From contig JAGFBZ010002349.1 of NCBI GenBank assembly GCA_018398805.1, forward strand, positions 62,001 through 126,000: a stretch of DNA of 64,000 nt, written 5' to 3'. The stretch is from Hirundichthys speculiger (Eukaryota > Chordata > Actinopteri > Beloniformes > Exocoetidae). Below are positions 35,216-48,052 of the stretch, one piece after another. A program made the position numbers and the translations under genes. Position 1 is the stretch's first letter. Every line of letters starts with the position of its first letter. Under the pieces are notes generated by a model that saw only the letters and a program-made list of their open reading frames with translations, was not told the origin of the DNA and did not search any database.

Positions 35216-36348
35216 ATTTGATCTTCTTTCTCCGTCGATTCATCAGGACAAATATTTGAGTCTCTTTTTTTTTTTGTGACCCAGTTGGGATCCTGCGTAA
35301 AATAAAATGTTACATTTTACTGTATCATTTCATGATAATATTTCCTCAATCATGTCAGTGAAAACATCTAAAAAAAAAAAAAAAAATCCCCCAAAAAGTT
35401 GGGATTCCTATTAGATCTATTTATTTTCCCTTGTAGTTTTGGTTGTATTGAGAAAAAAAACAGTTGGGATGATCGAAAAAAAATTGAAATTGAAAAAAAC
35501 TGGCATGAAAACATTGAGATATTTGTACCTTTAATGAGTTAAGTTCCAAAAAATAACGTACTGTAACGGTCCCATAACACAGTTTAGAAACCACCTTTAA
35601 CTCCCAGCACTTTAAACCTCAGACGACTGGATCGCTGTTAATAATAATAATAATACATTTTATTTGTATTGCACTTTATATTTAAAATCTCAAAGTGCTA
35701 ACAAGAAATAAAAAATAAAAAATATATATAGAAAACAAATAAATAAATAAAAATAAAAGTGTTACCCATTACCACAACATGTATAATCACCTTTTAGGGT
35801 GAGGAGGGGACTGCTCATTGCAAAAAAAAAAAAAAAAAGATATACTAAGGTTTTGATATGGAACCTTTTTTTTTTCCATTTATGTATTTCTTTAAGTGGT
35901 GCCAGCTGTTGTTTTTGGCTCTTCATACTGTTCCAATGCATTAAAATATCATTTAATTTATGGAGCTTGAATAACCATTATTAATAAATGGCAAATCATT
36001 ATTATATTTAAACAAAAGGGTTTGAATTTTGGACTACAGAATGTAATAGAGTGACTAAAACCCTCCTTTAAAAAAAAACAAAACTGTATCCCAGCTGCCT
36101 GATAGCAGTTTTGTGTTTTTGCTGCAACAGTTTAATGGTAATAATTTATATTGTTTGGAGATGGCTGTGAAAAAGTGAACAGAAGTACTTAAATATGTAG
36201 CAAAGCAATTGGCATAAACATTTAATGACTGACAAAAGCAGAGAAAAAAAATCAGATGAAAAACATTTTGTAATTTTGATTGGATAACAAGAGCAGACGG
36301 ACTCTGACGAAAGTGATGAAGGTATCGTCCTCCATTATTAGAGATAAG

Positions 36349-36590
36349 ATAAGATAAGATAGAACTTTATTGATCCCACAACGGGGAAATTTGTGCGTTA
36401 CCACAGCTCAATATACAGAAAAAACAAAAATAAACAATATATAAACAATATATATATAAACAGAAGAGGAACAAATATATACAGTAGAAAAAAATTTGTA
36501 AACAACACTATGTGCAGCAGCAATTTACAGCAGCAAGCATACATGGTATGCAGTTATGGGTGGAGGCTTGTGGAGGTATTCAGATAAATG
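36349..36590 (-). mobile_element. GATAA-tailed retroposon fragment
   Basis: AGATAAGATAAGATAGAACT then TTATTGATCCCACAACGGGGAAATT, related to the copy at 62980. Followed by an A-rich stretch with CAGCAGCAATTTACAGCAGC. 5' truncated; no coding. Confidence 0.5.
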
Positions 36591-37179
36591 AATAAATAAT
36601 AATATGCGTATGGTCACCTCCAAAGAAGCTCAAATTGAATTGAATTGAATTAAAAGGACCTCTTAGTTTTACCTATCCTACCACAGGTACACGTTTCAGG
36701 CCTGTGAAGGTTACTGAAAGCTTTTTTAGCCGAGCTGCTTCTAGTAATAAAATCATGTGTCAAAGATCTGGCTCCCAAAAAAAACCACCCTGAATAAACT
36801 GTCACCACGCCACTGTCAGTATGAATTTGACATATAATTTTAATTTGGTGATTAATAAAGCATTGTTGTCAGTTTAGCTGACAGTACCAGGAAGTACCGG
36901 GACTATTTCACAGTGAGAATGAATCTCAGGAACCATTTCTTCACCGTAGAGCTGCTCAACAATGGCGGCCGGCGGGAGTGAACACATCTGCAGTGCAGCG
37001 ACGCCGACACATCTGGCCCGCTGCCACGAAGGCCACCACACAAACCACAGACGGAAAGTTTGCAGGAAATTCAAAAACTGGACATCACAAGGCTGGTGCA
37101 AACGTATTTTCCGGGGTGATGGTGTCCTCCTCCCAACTGCTGCAGAAATCTATGAAATTGATTGCCGGAGCCAGAGGTG

Positions 37180-37720
37180 AAAGCTATCATCTCTCCATTA
37201 CCTTTGAAAGTACACAAATTGCAAAAACAGTCTCTACTTTCCAGAGTTCTGATATTGAGTTCGTTTTTTTTGATTGATGATGCCGTCTCTTTTGTGCCAC
37301 ATATTCAACAGTTGACCGAAAAACTTAAATTGAAATTGGGTTTTTAGAGTCAAGTCTCAACTTTCTTTTGAGGCCAAAAATAAACTTTTTCCTGCTACCT
37401 TTATGTCTGTGTTGAACTATGGTGATGTGATTTAATACTGTTTACCATGGAGGACTTAGGGTCATGACACATTTTAGAGCTTTTATTCATCACTGTGCTT
37501 TACATATCAATTTACAAAGCTGTTCTCCAATCATACCTTAACACATACATCCTTCAAAAACATCTGGAAGTTACTGTCTCTTCCCAAGACTTGACTCTTC
37601 TGAGTCTGAACTGAAATGGGGGGAAAAATGCATTTGAATATGCTGCACTTTATACTTGGAATCAGCTTCAACCCAAATGAAACTCAAGGATATGGTCTCA
37701 TTATGAATTTAAGCATATTT
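37180..37720 (+). pseudogene. L2/Rex-like LINE reverse-transcriptase C-terminal relic
   Basis: Split frames show IDDAVSFVPHIQQLTEKLKL with KLGF (about 37276-37346), then SVLNYGDV and YCLPW-like remnants (37400-37455) and a run of degraded codons to about 37720. The order (L.DD.LSF..HI..L..KL..KLGF, then LDYGDV) is the thumb region of CR1/L2/Rex1-type non-LTR elements. Many stops; inactive. Confidence 0.6.
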
Positions 37721-37787
37721 TAAATATTCTAGGCTGCCAATGTCATGTTTTGTGATGTTTTGATGTGTAAACATTTTAGTAAAACTA

Positions 37788-38078
37788 ATATGATTTAGCA
37801 GCAGGGAGGGTGATGAGTGAAAACATCTCTTCGTTAGCATTCCAGCTAGCTTGCTAGCCACCTATAAGCCTGCCTCGTTGTCTACAAATATATATGGCCC
37901 TGGATATTTATTTTGTTAGGTATAAGGTGAGGCTAGTGATGTTAACGTCATTTTATTAATTATATTAATACAATGCTGCGACTGTCTGATGTTAGCATAG
38001 CTCTGGTGTGAGACAGACCTATGGACCAGAGCTAATGCTAACAGAGAACTCATCACCCTCCCTGCTGCTAAATCATAT
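37788..38078. mobile_element. Foldback element with perfect 31-bp inverted ends
   Basis: Positions 37788-37818 and 38048-38078 are exact reverse complements (ATATGATTTAGCAGCAGGG... on the left), with weaker pairing outside (TTTAGTAAA). The 229-bp core holds GCTAGC-rich sequence and no ORF. Likely a MITE; family not recognised and no convincing target duplication seen. Confidence 0.75.
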
Positions 38079-38911
38079 CATTACTTTTAGTAAACGGTGG
38101 TTAAATCAATCATCTAATAAACAAAGCTAACTTACCTTGGAGTAAATGTAGGTGTGTTTTGTAACTTTCTCCACGTTCAGTTGATTGTGTGGACGGACAC
38201 AACTGAACCCACAGCTGCATTCTCCAGCGTTTGTTTTGGTTTGTTAAAGAGAATAAAAATGTCCCTCCAAATGTTCTGGACACCTCGAGTCACTGTTGCA
38301 GGTCCCCAGCAGCAATATTTCACCACGGCGTTATTCTAGTGTAATGTAAATACGGTTGATAGGCATCGGAAAAATGGCAAAATAACATTGTCCTTAATGG
38401 AGGAGCAGCGAGAATGTCCGACCTAGCAACAGTAACTAGGGAGGGGGCGGTGCTTACCGAAAGGTCAATTGAAAGATGTATGAAGTTTGTCCTAATCTAC
38501 TCTTTTTTATCCATTCCCCAAGATTTTTGTTTTCTGGAACTTTAACCAAACTATTGCTTCACATATCCACCAATAATCCAAAGAAACCTCCACCCACTGA
38601 CTCTTATTATCCACCTTAAGAGGTTATGTTTTTGCCGGTGTTTATCTGTTTGTCTGTTTGTTTGTTTGTTTGTTTGTGTTCAAGATAACTCAAAAAGTTA
38701 TGGATTGATTTTCATGACATTTTCCAGAGTTGTCAGAAATGTAAAAAGAAAGAACTGATTTCATTTTGGCTGTGATCCGGAAGAAATCCTGGATTCTGGA
38801 TCACTTTCAAATTTTCACTTATTGTTGCACTTGGTGGATGTCTGCGCTCTCTGAGTGCTTTTCTAGTTCATACAGTGGCCTATTTATTTTCTTTAACAGA
38901 TATATTGTATA
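38079..38911. other. No gene recognised
   Basis: Unique or old repeat sequence with a (GTTT) run at 38650-38677. Confidence 0.45.
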
Positions 38912-40008
38912 TAGGGATGCACGATAGCTGTTTTTTAAAACCGATACCTATAACCGATAACACACACATATACCTGAGATCATTACATCAATACTATGAA
39001 CAAAATCAAAAATAGTTTGGACTCTTTAAATGAACAGATATTTATTTTTTTTCTAATGAAAAACTATTGGCAAGCCTCTCAAACATTTTCATAAATCTAT
39101 CAAACAAACCTATTTGATATCTCACATCAACTTAAATAAGGTTCATTACAGACTGATATAAAAAATAAAGGCTCCTTGAACTGATGGAAATACATGCATC
39201 AGAATTACTAACTGAAAAAGATTAACATTTAAAGGATTTTGACTTGTGGTTCCATTTAAATTAATACTTTTAATTAAAGTAAATGAGGTTCAGTAGTTTT
39301 TATTTTTTAATCTCATGGAAGCTTTAGATGAGAGGAATGAGGGAGAGGAGAGACTGCTGCTGGTTTGCGCACGTTAGCATTAGCTTCTGTTAGCTCATGT
39401 TAGCGTGATTTCAAAACTCCATAGAAGTGATTGTTATGTTGTAGGTGGCTGATCAGGTTTTACGTATTAAAGCTTGTGCTTCCCTCCTCGTAGAATTCAC
39501 TCGGAGGATTAATCACAAATAACCACCAAACTATCTTCTTCTGAAACTTTAACCAAGTTCCACGCCGCCATGTTTGTTGTGATCAGCGCTGTGCTGCAGG
39601 CTGCATTCAAGGTGTAACGTAAATTCCTCCGTTACCTCGTTTGCTAGTCGTTCGCCTTTTCTATTTTTCCTTTTTTTATGTGTAACATGTGGGAAAATAC
39701 TGCGAATATCAATTAAAGTCAGCAACTACTAAAATTATGACCGAGTTAACGAGTTGTTTTCTGGCATGAGGGGGTATTCTAGATTTTCTTTACTGAGAAA
39801 TCGTTTTTCTGATTATTCCGACGTTACTTGAACATAACATTCACTGCTGGTTATTCAAGGCTCAGAGGGAGCGAGACACTGCTGTGTTGACAGAAATATA
39901 AATGTTATCGGGGCTATTTCGTCGTGATATCGGACTTATCGGGATGACGTCATAATTTCCTGTTATCGGTCCGATAGTTATCGGCCCGATAGTTATCGTG
40001 CAGCCCTA
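38912..40008 (+). mobile_element. hAT family A copy A7
   Basis: 1097 bp, TAGGGATGCACGATAGC to GTTATCGTGCAGCCCTA. Flanks ATTGTATA and ATTCTACG share 5 of 8 bases, so the duplication is eroded. The right end has the doubled CCGATAGTTATCGG motif seen in A1. Confidence 0.87.
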
Positions 40009-40144
40009 ATTCTACGTAGGCAAACAGCCTCAGATGAACAACAGCTATGGCATTATTGAATCCCCCCCCATGATCGTTAGTCCCTCATTCACTGATGATT
40101 GGCAGGTGTGCTGACCTCTTTAAAAGCATGTTATCGGTCTGAGG

Positions 40145-40330
40145 CATTCACTTCCGTGAACGCCGTCATGCTCAGCACCGGTTCTGGAGAAAACCAAACA
40201 CAGCACTTGAGCAAAAACCCCTCACACCCAGTGTCAAGCACGGTAGTGGAGGGTTGATGATACGGGGTTGTCCACAGGACCTGGACATGTTGCAGTCATT
40301 GAGTCAACAATACTGTGGTAACGTGATACC
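40145..40330 (+). pseudogene. Tc1/mariner transposase fragment
   Basis: Reads SVKHGSGGLMI, then in another frame STGPGHVAVIEST: the VKHGSGG..I.GC and GPG...VIE blocks of the central Tc1/mariner transposase. Frameshifted, flanks unrecognised. Confidence 0.6.
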
Positions 40331-40982
40331 TGCTGCTCTGCCGAGCGCATTATCACCACTACAGTTATTTATTCAGTAGTGAGAAACTCCCAGTGCATGA
40401 TGGGAAACTTATAAAGAATAAGTTCTTAGCTATGTTCACTGACCCTCTTCCTTTATGTTTGATATAATTTAGAACATTTCAAAACTTGCTGGCAAGACTT
40501 TACAGCAGAAACATGAAATTTGGCACGTTAGGGGGCTTTTAAACTAATATTGTGTAATTATTAGTAATAATGCATGCGCACATACAAAACACAGAGGCAT
40601 GGCACGGCCTGGAAATCTAACTGCTCACAGAAAAATAGTCCCTTGTGTGATTAGGCTACTTCTGACAGTAGCATCAACAAACTGCCACATTACTGCAAAG
40701 CCACAGTAATTTGTTGCTTCATTATCGTGGTAACAGAACAATGTTGGTGTCAGACGCTGATCCAGAGTCCAGTCGTCTGATTGGCTCAGGGTCAGCTGAT
40801 CCATCTTTCATCCACAAGCTCATCGTGTTTGATGAATTCAGCTCCTAGATGATGTGGCGTAGTTCCTTCACATACTTTTACACAGTTATTTCTGAACACC
40901 TGAGAGGAACTTTTGTAAGTGAACTCACCTCAGTGAAACAAAGCTGCAGTGATGCGTGAGTTTATCTGTGTGATCGTGAGGA

Positions 40983-41026
<44 letters not shown>

Positions 41027-41363
41027 AGAGGATTCGTGTGGGAGATCGTCCCTCTGCTTATTAGAAAGGCTTTGACATTTCCCACAGTAAACACATTCAT
41101 CAGCAGAGACAGATGATTATCAGTTTAATTTCAGAGCTTCGTAGGTTTTGTTGTTGCAGCTGTTCAGAGACAGCGGCGTTTTGTCAAGAGAAGACCCAGC
41201 AGTTTTTCTCCGAGCTCGCTCATATATTCCCCCCCCTAACTCAGGAAAACTCAGGCCTGCGCTCGAGTCTCTGGGAAGCTGAGAAAACTGGCCGAATTAG
41301 AGAGCATTTTCATGAAAAAGAAAAAAAGAAAACAAGCTTTGAAGGTTTTTACACATTTACAAT
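40331..41363. other. No gene recognised
   Basis: Mostly unique DNA with a (GT) tract at 40989-41024. The frame at 41113-41379 runs into family A and has no domain. Confidence 0.45.
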
Positions 41364-42469
41364 TAGGGGTACACGATAACTATCGGGCCGATAACAGGAA
41401 ATTATGATTTCATCCCGATAAGTTCGATATCACGACGAATAGCCCCGATAACATTTATATTTCTGTCAACACAGCAGTGTCTCGCTCCCTCTGAGCCTTG
41501 AATAACCAGCAGTGAATGTTATGTTCAAGTAACGTCGGAATAATCAGAAAAACGATTTCTCAGTAAAGAAAATCTAGAATACCCCCTCATGCCAGAAAAC
41601 AACTCGTTAACTCGGTCATAATTTTAGTACTTGCTGACTTGAATCGATATTCGCAGTATTTTCCCACATGTTACACATAAAAAAAGAAAAAATAGAAAAG
41701 GCTGAAAGAACGACTAGCAAACGAGGGAACGGAGGAATTTACGTTACACCTTGAATGCAGCCTGCATTGTGCTGATCACAACAAACATGGCGGCGTGGAA
41801 CTTGGTTAAAGTTTCAGAAGAAGATAGTTTGGTGGTTATTTGTGACGAATCCTCCAAGTGAATTCTACGAGGAGGGAAGCACAAACTTTAATACGTAAAA
41901 CCTGATCAGCAACCTACAACATAACAATCACTTCCATGAGTTTTGAAATCACGCTAACGTGAGCTAACGGAAGCTAATGCTAACGTGCGCAAGCCAGCAG
42001 GAGTCTCTCCTCTCCCTCATTCCTCTCATCTAAAGCTTCCATGAGATTAAAAAACAAAAAACAAAAACTACTGAACCTCATTTACTTTAATTAAAGGTAT
42101 TAATTTAAATGGAACCACAAGCCAAAATCCTTTAAATGTTAATATTTTTCAGTTAGTAATTCTGATGCATGTATTTCCATCAGTTCAAGGAGCCTTTATT
42201 TTTTATATCAGTCAGTAATGAACCTTATTTAAGTTAATGTGAGATATCAAATAGGTTTGTTTGATAGCTTTATGAAAATGTTTGAGAGGCTTGACAATAG
42301 AAAAAATAAATATCTGTTCATTTAAAAAGTCAAAACTGTTTTTGATTTTGTTCATAGTATTGATGTAATGATCTTAGGTATATGTGTGTGTTATCAGTTA
42401 TCGGTATCGGCCTTTAGGAGCTGAAAGTTATCAGTATCAGTCTTAAGAAACAGTTATTGTGCATCCCTA
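41364..42469 (-). mobile_element. hAT family A copy A8
   Basis: 1106 bp in reverse orientation, TAGGGGTACACGATAAC to GTTATTGTGCATCCCTA. Flanks TTTACAAT and CCTAGAAT agree at 5 of 8. The BED relic reads on the plus strand from the ATG at 41787 and shares the TGA stop with other copies. It has lost part of the GCAGCACAGC stretch upstream of the ATG. Confidence 0.87.
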
Positions 42470-43146
42470 CCTAGAATCTCTATGAACAGATTATTTTTTA
42501 TGTTTTTACACAAAAGAAAAGGATGAAAAAAGGATCATTGACTTTCCACGCGGCTGTTCGAGTGTCACATGACTAAATGGCCGTTGCATTGTTTCATGAC
42601 ATCTCGTTCCGTCAGCTCTGTTCAGATATCTCGGTGTGTCCAGATGGAACGTCCAACAAAATGACGCCGTTATTCTTCACGAGCTGCCGGCGGAGCAGAG
42701 AAAGCGCGACGGCGTCGGTGCGCATCAGTCAAAGCCCTCAGAGCAGACTGGAGACAGCAAACAGGCGTCAGCGTTGTTTACAGCTCTGCAACGCAGGCGC
42801 CGCTAAAGCCCCGTGAGTGTAATTGGACGTGTCTATTATCTGGTTTACTGTACGGACTACGTCCCGGATCAGATAGAAGCGCCAGAAACAAGGGGAGCGT
42901 CTACTCCACGGGCGTCAACCTCGACGGGATTTCACAGAGAGGAAGAATTTATGACACGTGTAACCTCGGCTTACGCTTCTGCTGCACGCAGTCGAACAGC
43001 ACAAGTGGTTTTACAAACGCATTAATGGAGCGAACACGACAAAGAGACCCCGGGCTTTACCGGATTCATACTTCTAACAGTCGTGCAGCCGCCGACTGCC
43101 TGCAGCGGAGAAAAGAGGCGAAGCCAGATTAGATTCATGATGCTTG

Positions 43147-43204
<58 letters not shown>

Positions 43205-43991
43205 CTCCTCCTAATTCCCATATCTCTCAGTGGGGATGTTACTGATGGTGATGTGATGGTCCTTTTTTCCACGAGGGCTGCTGTCTCTGGATAATGGCTG
43301 CTTTGTTCTACGACGTAATCGCATTAATATGAAAGGCAATTGCACTGGATGGCGAATCACGGGGAGCTAGATTGCCTTCAGATGAAAATGAAATAATCAG
43401 AAAAGCTACGTGTTTGCACAAAGGAAAGGGGATTAAAGCTGAAAGGGAACATCATATACAACTGACTGCCTTCAGACGTTATTTCCTTTTTTGTTCTGGA
43501 AAGCTGTAAAACACATTTTATGCAAACCTTTGAAAGCCTAAAAGACATGGTGGTTTTTTAATTTCTCCATTAAAACAATGGAGCCACAAGTGAAGCAGAA
43601 CTTGTTTGGATTTATTTGCATTTGCTTCGATGCATCTTTTGTTTCACCGCAGAAAGCCTCGGTTTTGTTCCAGGTCTCGGTCCACCTGTAGTTACCGCAG
43701 CGCTGCACAGACCCACCAGAACCTTCGTGTAGATTTAAGCCATATGGTGATTGATATTTCCCTCTTTTACGTGGTCAGACGCAGATGTGAAGGCAGCAGC
43801 CTCTGAGACTGAAGAAATGAAGCCAAATCAAACACGCCAGCTGCTTTTCCACCAACCAGCACTCGGTTCTGTCTCCAGAACTGTCGGTCCAAACGTCCCT
43901 CCGTATGTTACGACGCCAGGCTTTACAGCATAAATAACCACAGACATCAGGTCTGGAGCCGAAACCCTCATCTATCCAGGTATCTGCTCAT
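42470..43991. other. Candidate conserved non-coding region
   Basis: 1.5 kb without transposons. 42540-43080 is CpG-richer than its surroundings. After the (TG) tract, 43203-43500 has ordered AT-rich motifs (CATTAATATGAAAGGCAATT, GAAATAATCAG). No coding domain. Regulatory function is inference only. Confidence 0.35.
43149..43201. repeat. (TG)n microsatellites across the window
   Basis: Largest (TG)/(CA) tracts: 47-62, 3643-3667, 40989-41024, 43149-43201, 45202-45254, 52291-52353 and 55141-55190. All ORFs over them are repeat artefacts. Confidence 0.95.
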
Positions 43992-45019
43992 CAGGGCTGG
44001 AGCGATACACTAATATCACGATACGATACATTTGGCTCACGATACGATATTATATCGATATTTTTCTAACAATACATTTACATCATTTTTTGAAAGATTG
44101 TAACGGGACAAAGTGATTTTGGTGACATCTTGTGAGTGTTCCAATTTGTTTGAATTAACTGAACTGAAAGGTAGGTGACTGCAGACAGAGAGGAGAGAAA
44201 GGAGGCCTCTGATTGGTCAATTCTACATCCACGTCATCGAAGAAATGAGGAAGTACCCACATCTGTACGATTCTTGTTCTCCACACTACAAAGACAGCAC
44301 ATATTCTAGTAATTCATGGAGGGAGATAGCGATGAATGTGGGTCTGGATACGGCCGAGACGGTGAGGAAGTGGAAAAACACAAGAGATACGTTTAGTAAG
44401 TTTAGCTAGTTCGTGATTGTCGCTCTCCGTTGTGGCGTTGAAAACAGCGCAGACGCGCTTCAAAATTGAGCATAAATCAAAAGTAACTGCGACACATTGC
44501 CGCGAGAGTAAACACAGCCCTTAAAGCCGGCGTTTTCCACCACTGAATACGGTCTCAAATCCTGACAAATACAGTTTGGCTAGCTCTCAGTTAGCATTAG
44601 CTTGTCCGGGTGGTGACGTTTCAGGTGGGCGGGTTGGTGGTATTTCCAGAGTACTTTACGTTTGTGTGACACAGCTTGCAAACCGCCATATTTTTGTCTA
44701 AATCTTCGCTTTCCTATTTCTTTTTAAACCCGAACTGCTCCCACACATCTGCTTTTAATCACGCAGGCGCTGCGTTTATACTCGCCGCCATCCTCCTGAC
44801 TGGATCAGCTCTAGCTGGAAGAGAAAGAAGCTTCTGGATAACCTGTTAGAAACGCTCTACAGCGACACTAGTGGCTGGAGGACTAAATGGCACCCGTGCG
44901 AGACACGGGGGTTTTGAAGGGATCTTAGAATATCGATACCCGCGGCTGAAAAATCGATACTCTCTGGGGAAATAAAATATCGATTTATATCGCAGAATCG
45001 ATAAAATCGTCCAGCCCTG
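43992..45019 (+). mobile_element. Element H copy 1 (MADF-bearing hAT)
   Basis: 1028 bp with CAGGGCTGGAGCGATAC / GTCCAGCCCTG ends and a perfect 8-bp duplication CTGCTCAT (43984-43991, 45020-45027). Subterminal motifs are ATACGATA and TATCGATA. Interior homologous to G, including the MADF ORF, yet the termini differ completely. Confidence 0.92.
44234..44409 (+). pseudogene. MADF domain in element H1
   Basis: Open frame to TAG 44407-44409: IEEMRKYPHLYDSCSPHYKD, then SSNSWREIAMNVGLDTAE and VRKWKNTRDTF. This is a near-complete MADF domain with all the aromatic and tryptophan anchor positions. MADF/SANT-like proteins are DNA-binding partners in several transposon groups. No downstream catalytic frame exists in the element. 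Confidence 0.78.
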
Positions 45020-45197
45020 CTGCTCATCATGTGGACCTACGGATTTCAGTTTGGATGTTCAGCTACTTTGTAACGACCCTGAATGTTGCAGCAGGTTCCA
45101 GCGTCACCTGTGAACGTCACCTGCAGTAGCGCTTCGGTTTGTTTCAGCTGTTTAATGAGACGGACGGCAGATACCTCAGCTGTGTCACACACGCTGA

Positions 45198-45255
<58 letters not shown>

Positions 45256-45557
45256 TGGAAGTGTTACTACAACATGGCCGTTAACACATGTAGCGTTTAG
45301 GATACTTTTCCTATCAAGTTTTGCTGCTTAGTTTTATCCTTGACAGCCTACAAGATGACCTACAGTCTCGTGTTATACGGGAACGTGTAATTCAGTCAAT
45401 CAGGATCAGGTTTGATTCCCAACCAGTCAGTTGAGGCTTCATGACAAACCGCATCAATTTCACAATTTGCGCTATTTATTTTGTAAAACGATAAAAAGCA
45501 ACAGTGAACTGTAGATAATACTGGTATTCTAATAATACTGGTATTCTATATGACAAC

Positions 45558-46410
45558 AACCCTTTATTCGTCGATCGTCGGGAGAATTAATGATTAATAA
45601 TCGATTAATCATTAACATTTTTATATTGAAAACTATCGTTTGTGATGTTTGTTTTCCCCTTTGGCCTGGTTGCTATGGCCTGGTTGCTATGGCCTGGTTG
45701 CTATGGCCTGGTTGCTATGGCCCGCGCATGCCCAGATGTGTTCAGTGAACCGGATGTTCGTGGTCGACAATAACGTGACATTTCCTGTTTCTTTTCTTTA
45801 AAAAAACAACTATAATAAAAGAAGAGATATTGATGAGACTACTTAACAAGGACAATTTATATCAAGGCGCCAGTATTACAGGCTTTTTGTTTCTTAAAAA
45901 GATGCGCTTGTTGTGTGCTCGATGTGCGCTGCAGCTCCGTCTGGTCCGTGCTAACACCGAGTTGAGGCTAGGCTACGCTAGGCTAGGCTAGGCTGATGAT
46001 GAACCGCCTCCACCGTCCTTTACAAGGCTTGGATGCGCGTTGTTCAAGTGATACATCATTGTCGTTGTCGATTAATTGTATTTGTAATTAGCATTGCAGT
46101 GATTGCAGTACACTTGGTCATTTTCTAAACTAAAATGGTTCCACGCCACACTTCACCGCGACCGCTTCATGATTAGGCGATGACCTACAGAAGCTCGCAT
46201 GTAACAACTGAGTCCAGCCAGGGTAGGGTGATGGTGAAATGTTGCCCCCTGGTGGCAAATTTATATCGGTGGAACAGAGAAATGCATCGCATTGTTTGAG
46301 GACGTGCACTGATAACCTACGTTCAGATTGTTTAAAAAAAAAAAAAAACATTCGGTTCATTGACGAAAATGATCAATCATCAATTGATCGATTAATTATG
46401 CCCATCCCTA
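45558..46410 (-). mobile_element. hAT family D copy 1
   Basis: 853 bp with perfect 8-bp duplication ATGACAAC (45550-45557, 46411-46418). The right end ATTATGCCCATCCCTA is intact; the left end is shortened, lacking TAGGGATGGGCATTTGG. Ends are built from ATCGATTAATCG-type palindromes. The minus strand carries the family's BED relic at about 46020-46150. A 15-bp unit GCCTGGTTGCTATGG is present four times (45664-45721), against two in the other copies. Confidence 0.9.
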
Positions 46411-47392
46411 ATGACAACACTTCCATGATTCATTATGCTCAAAAGAAATAATAGTCAATGAAATTCTAGGAAATTCATAGAAAATATATCAATAAAACAA
46501 CTATTCAGCAAACAACCAAAACATTAAACTTTTTTTTAAACTCTGACGTTGTTTCATGACAGTTTTGTCAGAGCTATTTTGTCTTCAGCTATTTTTATTT
46601 TTTTGCATCAGTTTACCAGAGGTTTGGAGATCTTGAACGACAAATCGTGCTCTGCGATGAACGTGCACGCTCGTATTTTCACGCTACACGCTCAGTCATT
46701 GATGCTGGTACATCAGCAGCGGCGGTTGCTCCCGGTAACCAGCTGCTCTGTGAGTCGGGTCTCATCCGTAACATGGCGGCACTTTTTTTATAGCGAGTTG
46801 CAGAAGCACCTGCTTCTCTGAACTTCTTACACCAGCTACTAAAATGCTAATCATTTTTCCCTCTCTCTTCTGTTTTTTTCTTTTAAAATCCTTATCAGTT
46901 AGGAGAGCATCTTTCCCAGGGTTCATGATTTTACCCTCCATCCTCCTCTCTGACGATACGTCTCTCTGCTCGGACATCTATGAAACATGAAACATGGGAC
47001 TCGGTCGAAGGACATTTTTCCAAAACCCGTCCTGTTCTACATCTGATCGACTAATAAAGTTACGTTTAGAGAGAGTTGTGTTTCTCTCGTATCATTGGCA
47101 GATGAACTCATGAACTCAAAAGTGATATAAATAAGCGATTTATGAAAAAAAAACCCGCCCCATTTAAACGCTATCATGCCAGAAAGTGATGACGAGGCGC
47201 CTCCTTATATTAATGTCATGGCTGCTTCTCCTGAGCTCAGTTGGGTTGCACGTGTTCGGACCTCATTGATTCAACCGGGACTGGACAATAAATCAACTTT
47301 CCAGATTTTTCACAACCTTCCTGTGATGTTTTAGTGGGATACACTGACGGTGAGATTTTACTGAAAAGCGTTTTGCTTTTTTTTTTTTCATA
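46411..47392. other. No gene recognised
   Basis: Sequence between D1 and M; frames at 46549-46977 are not recognisable. Confidence 0.45.
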
Positions 47393-47400
47393 GTTTTATA

Positions 47401-48044
47401 TAGTGCTGGGCAATATGACGATATATATCGTGGGGACAATATAAAAGTGTGTATCGTGCCATTTCTCTTCTATCGTTTCTATCGTTTCTAACCTAATTTT
47501 ATCAATTATTACAGCAAATATGTAATTAAATAACCTGCAACGATAAATTTGATAGAATCATATCTACTTCTACAAAGTAGCCTTTTATGTTTGCACTTTT
47601 ATTCATGGTTAATGCCTTAAACAGAGTTCTCTTCAACCCTGATGTTTACTTTAGACACTTTATATTGGTTTGCAAACTTTGCACTACAAGGTTACAGATT
47701 TCAGAAAGATGAAAAATAATTTGTGTTTATTTTTTATAGCTGAACTTCAGTGCAAAAATGTGTTTTTCCTCTCAGAAACTGTTGTGCACTTTAAAAAAAA
47801 TGTGAAAGCTACTGTACCTCTGTACCTACCTGTTTTTGCTGCACTAAAATGTATGTTTGTGACAGTTCAGCTAAATGTCCTTTCAAAATAAAGTTGAAAA
47901 GTAAGCAATGAAATTTTTGTCAAACTTTTCAGAGAATAACTGAAAACATACTTTATTATGGTATATCGATATATATATATCTTTATCGTGATATAAAATA
48001 GTCCATATCGTGATATATGATTTTTTCCATATCGCCCAGCACTA
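47401..48044. mobile_element. Element M, TATCG-ended hAT MITE
   Basis: 644 bp, TAGTGCTGGGCAATATGACG to TATCGCCCAGCACTA, with perfect 8-bp duplication GTTTTATA (47393-47400, 48045-48052). Subterminal ATATCG repeats on both sides. The open frame inside (47670-47891) resembles no domain I know. Confidence 0.9.
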
Positions 48045-48052
48045 GTTTTATA

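Larger units (their letters stand above)
34097..36348. other. Simple-repeat-rich stretch, no gene
   Basis: An A/T run at 34156-34186, C-runs, the 33-bp minisatellite, a (TAA) tract with a CATTTTATTTGTATTGCAC repeat tail (35639-35720) and further A-runs. Proline-rich frames at 34375-34931 derive from the C-runs. Confidence 0.6.

Noticed and set aside
45083..45331. Cysteine/valine repeat protein
   Set aside because: It is a translation of a (TG) microsatellite.
47670..47891. 73-codon frame in element M
   Set aside because: Element M is a MITE-like sequence and the frame has no domain or Kozak support.
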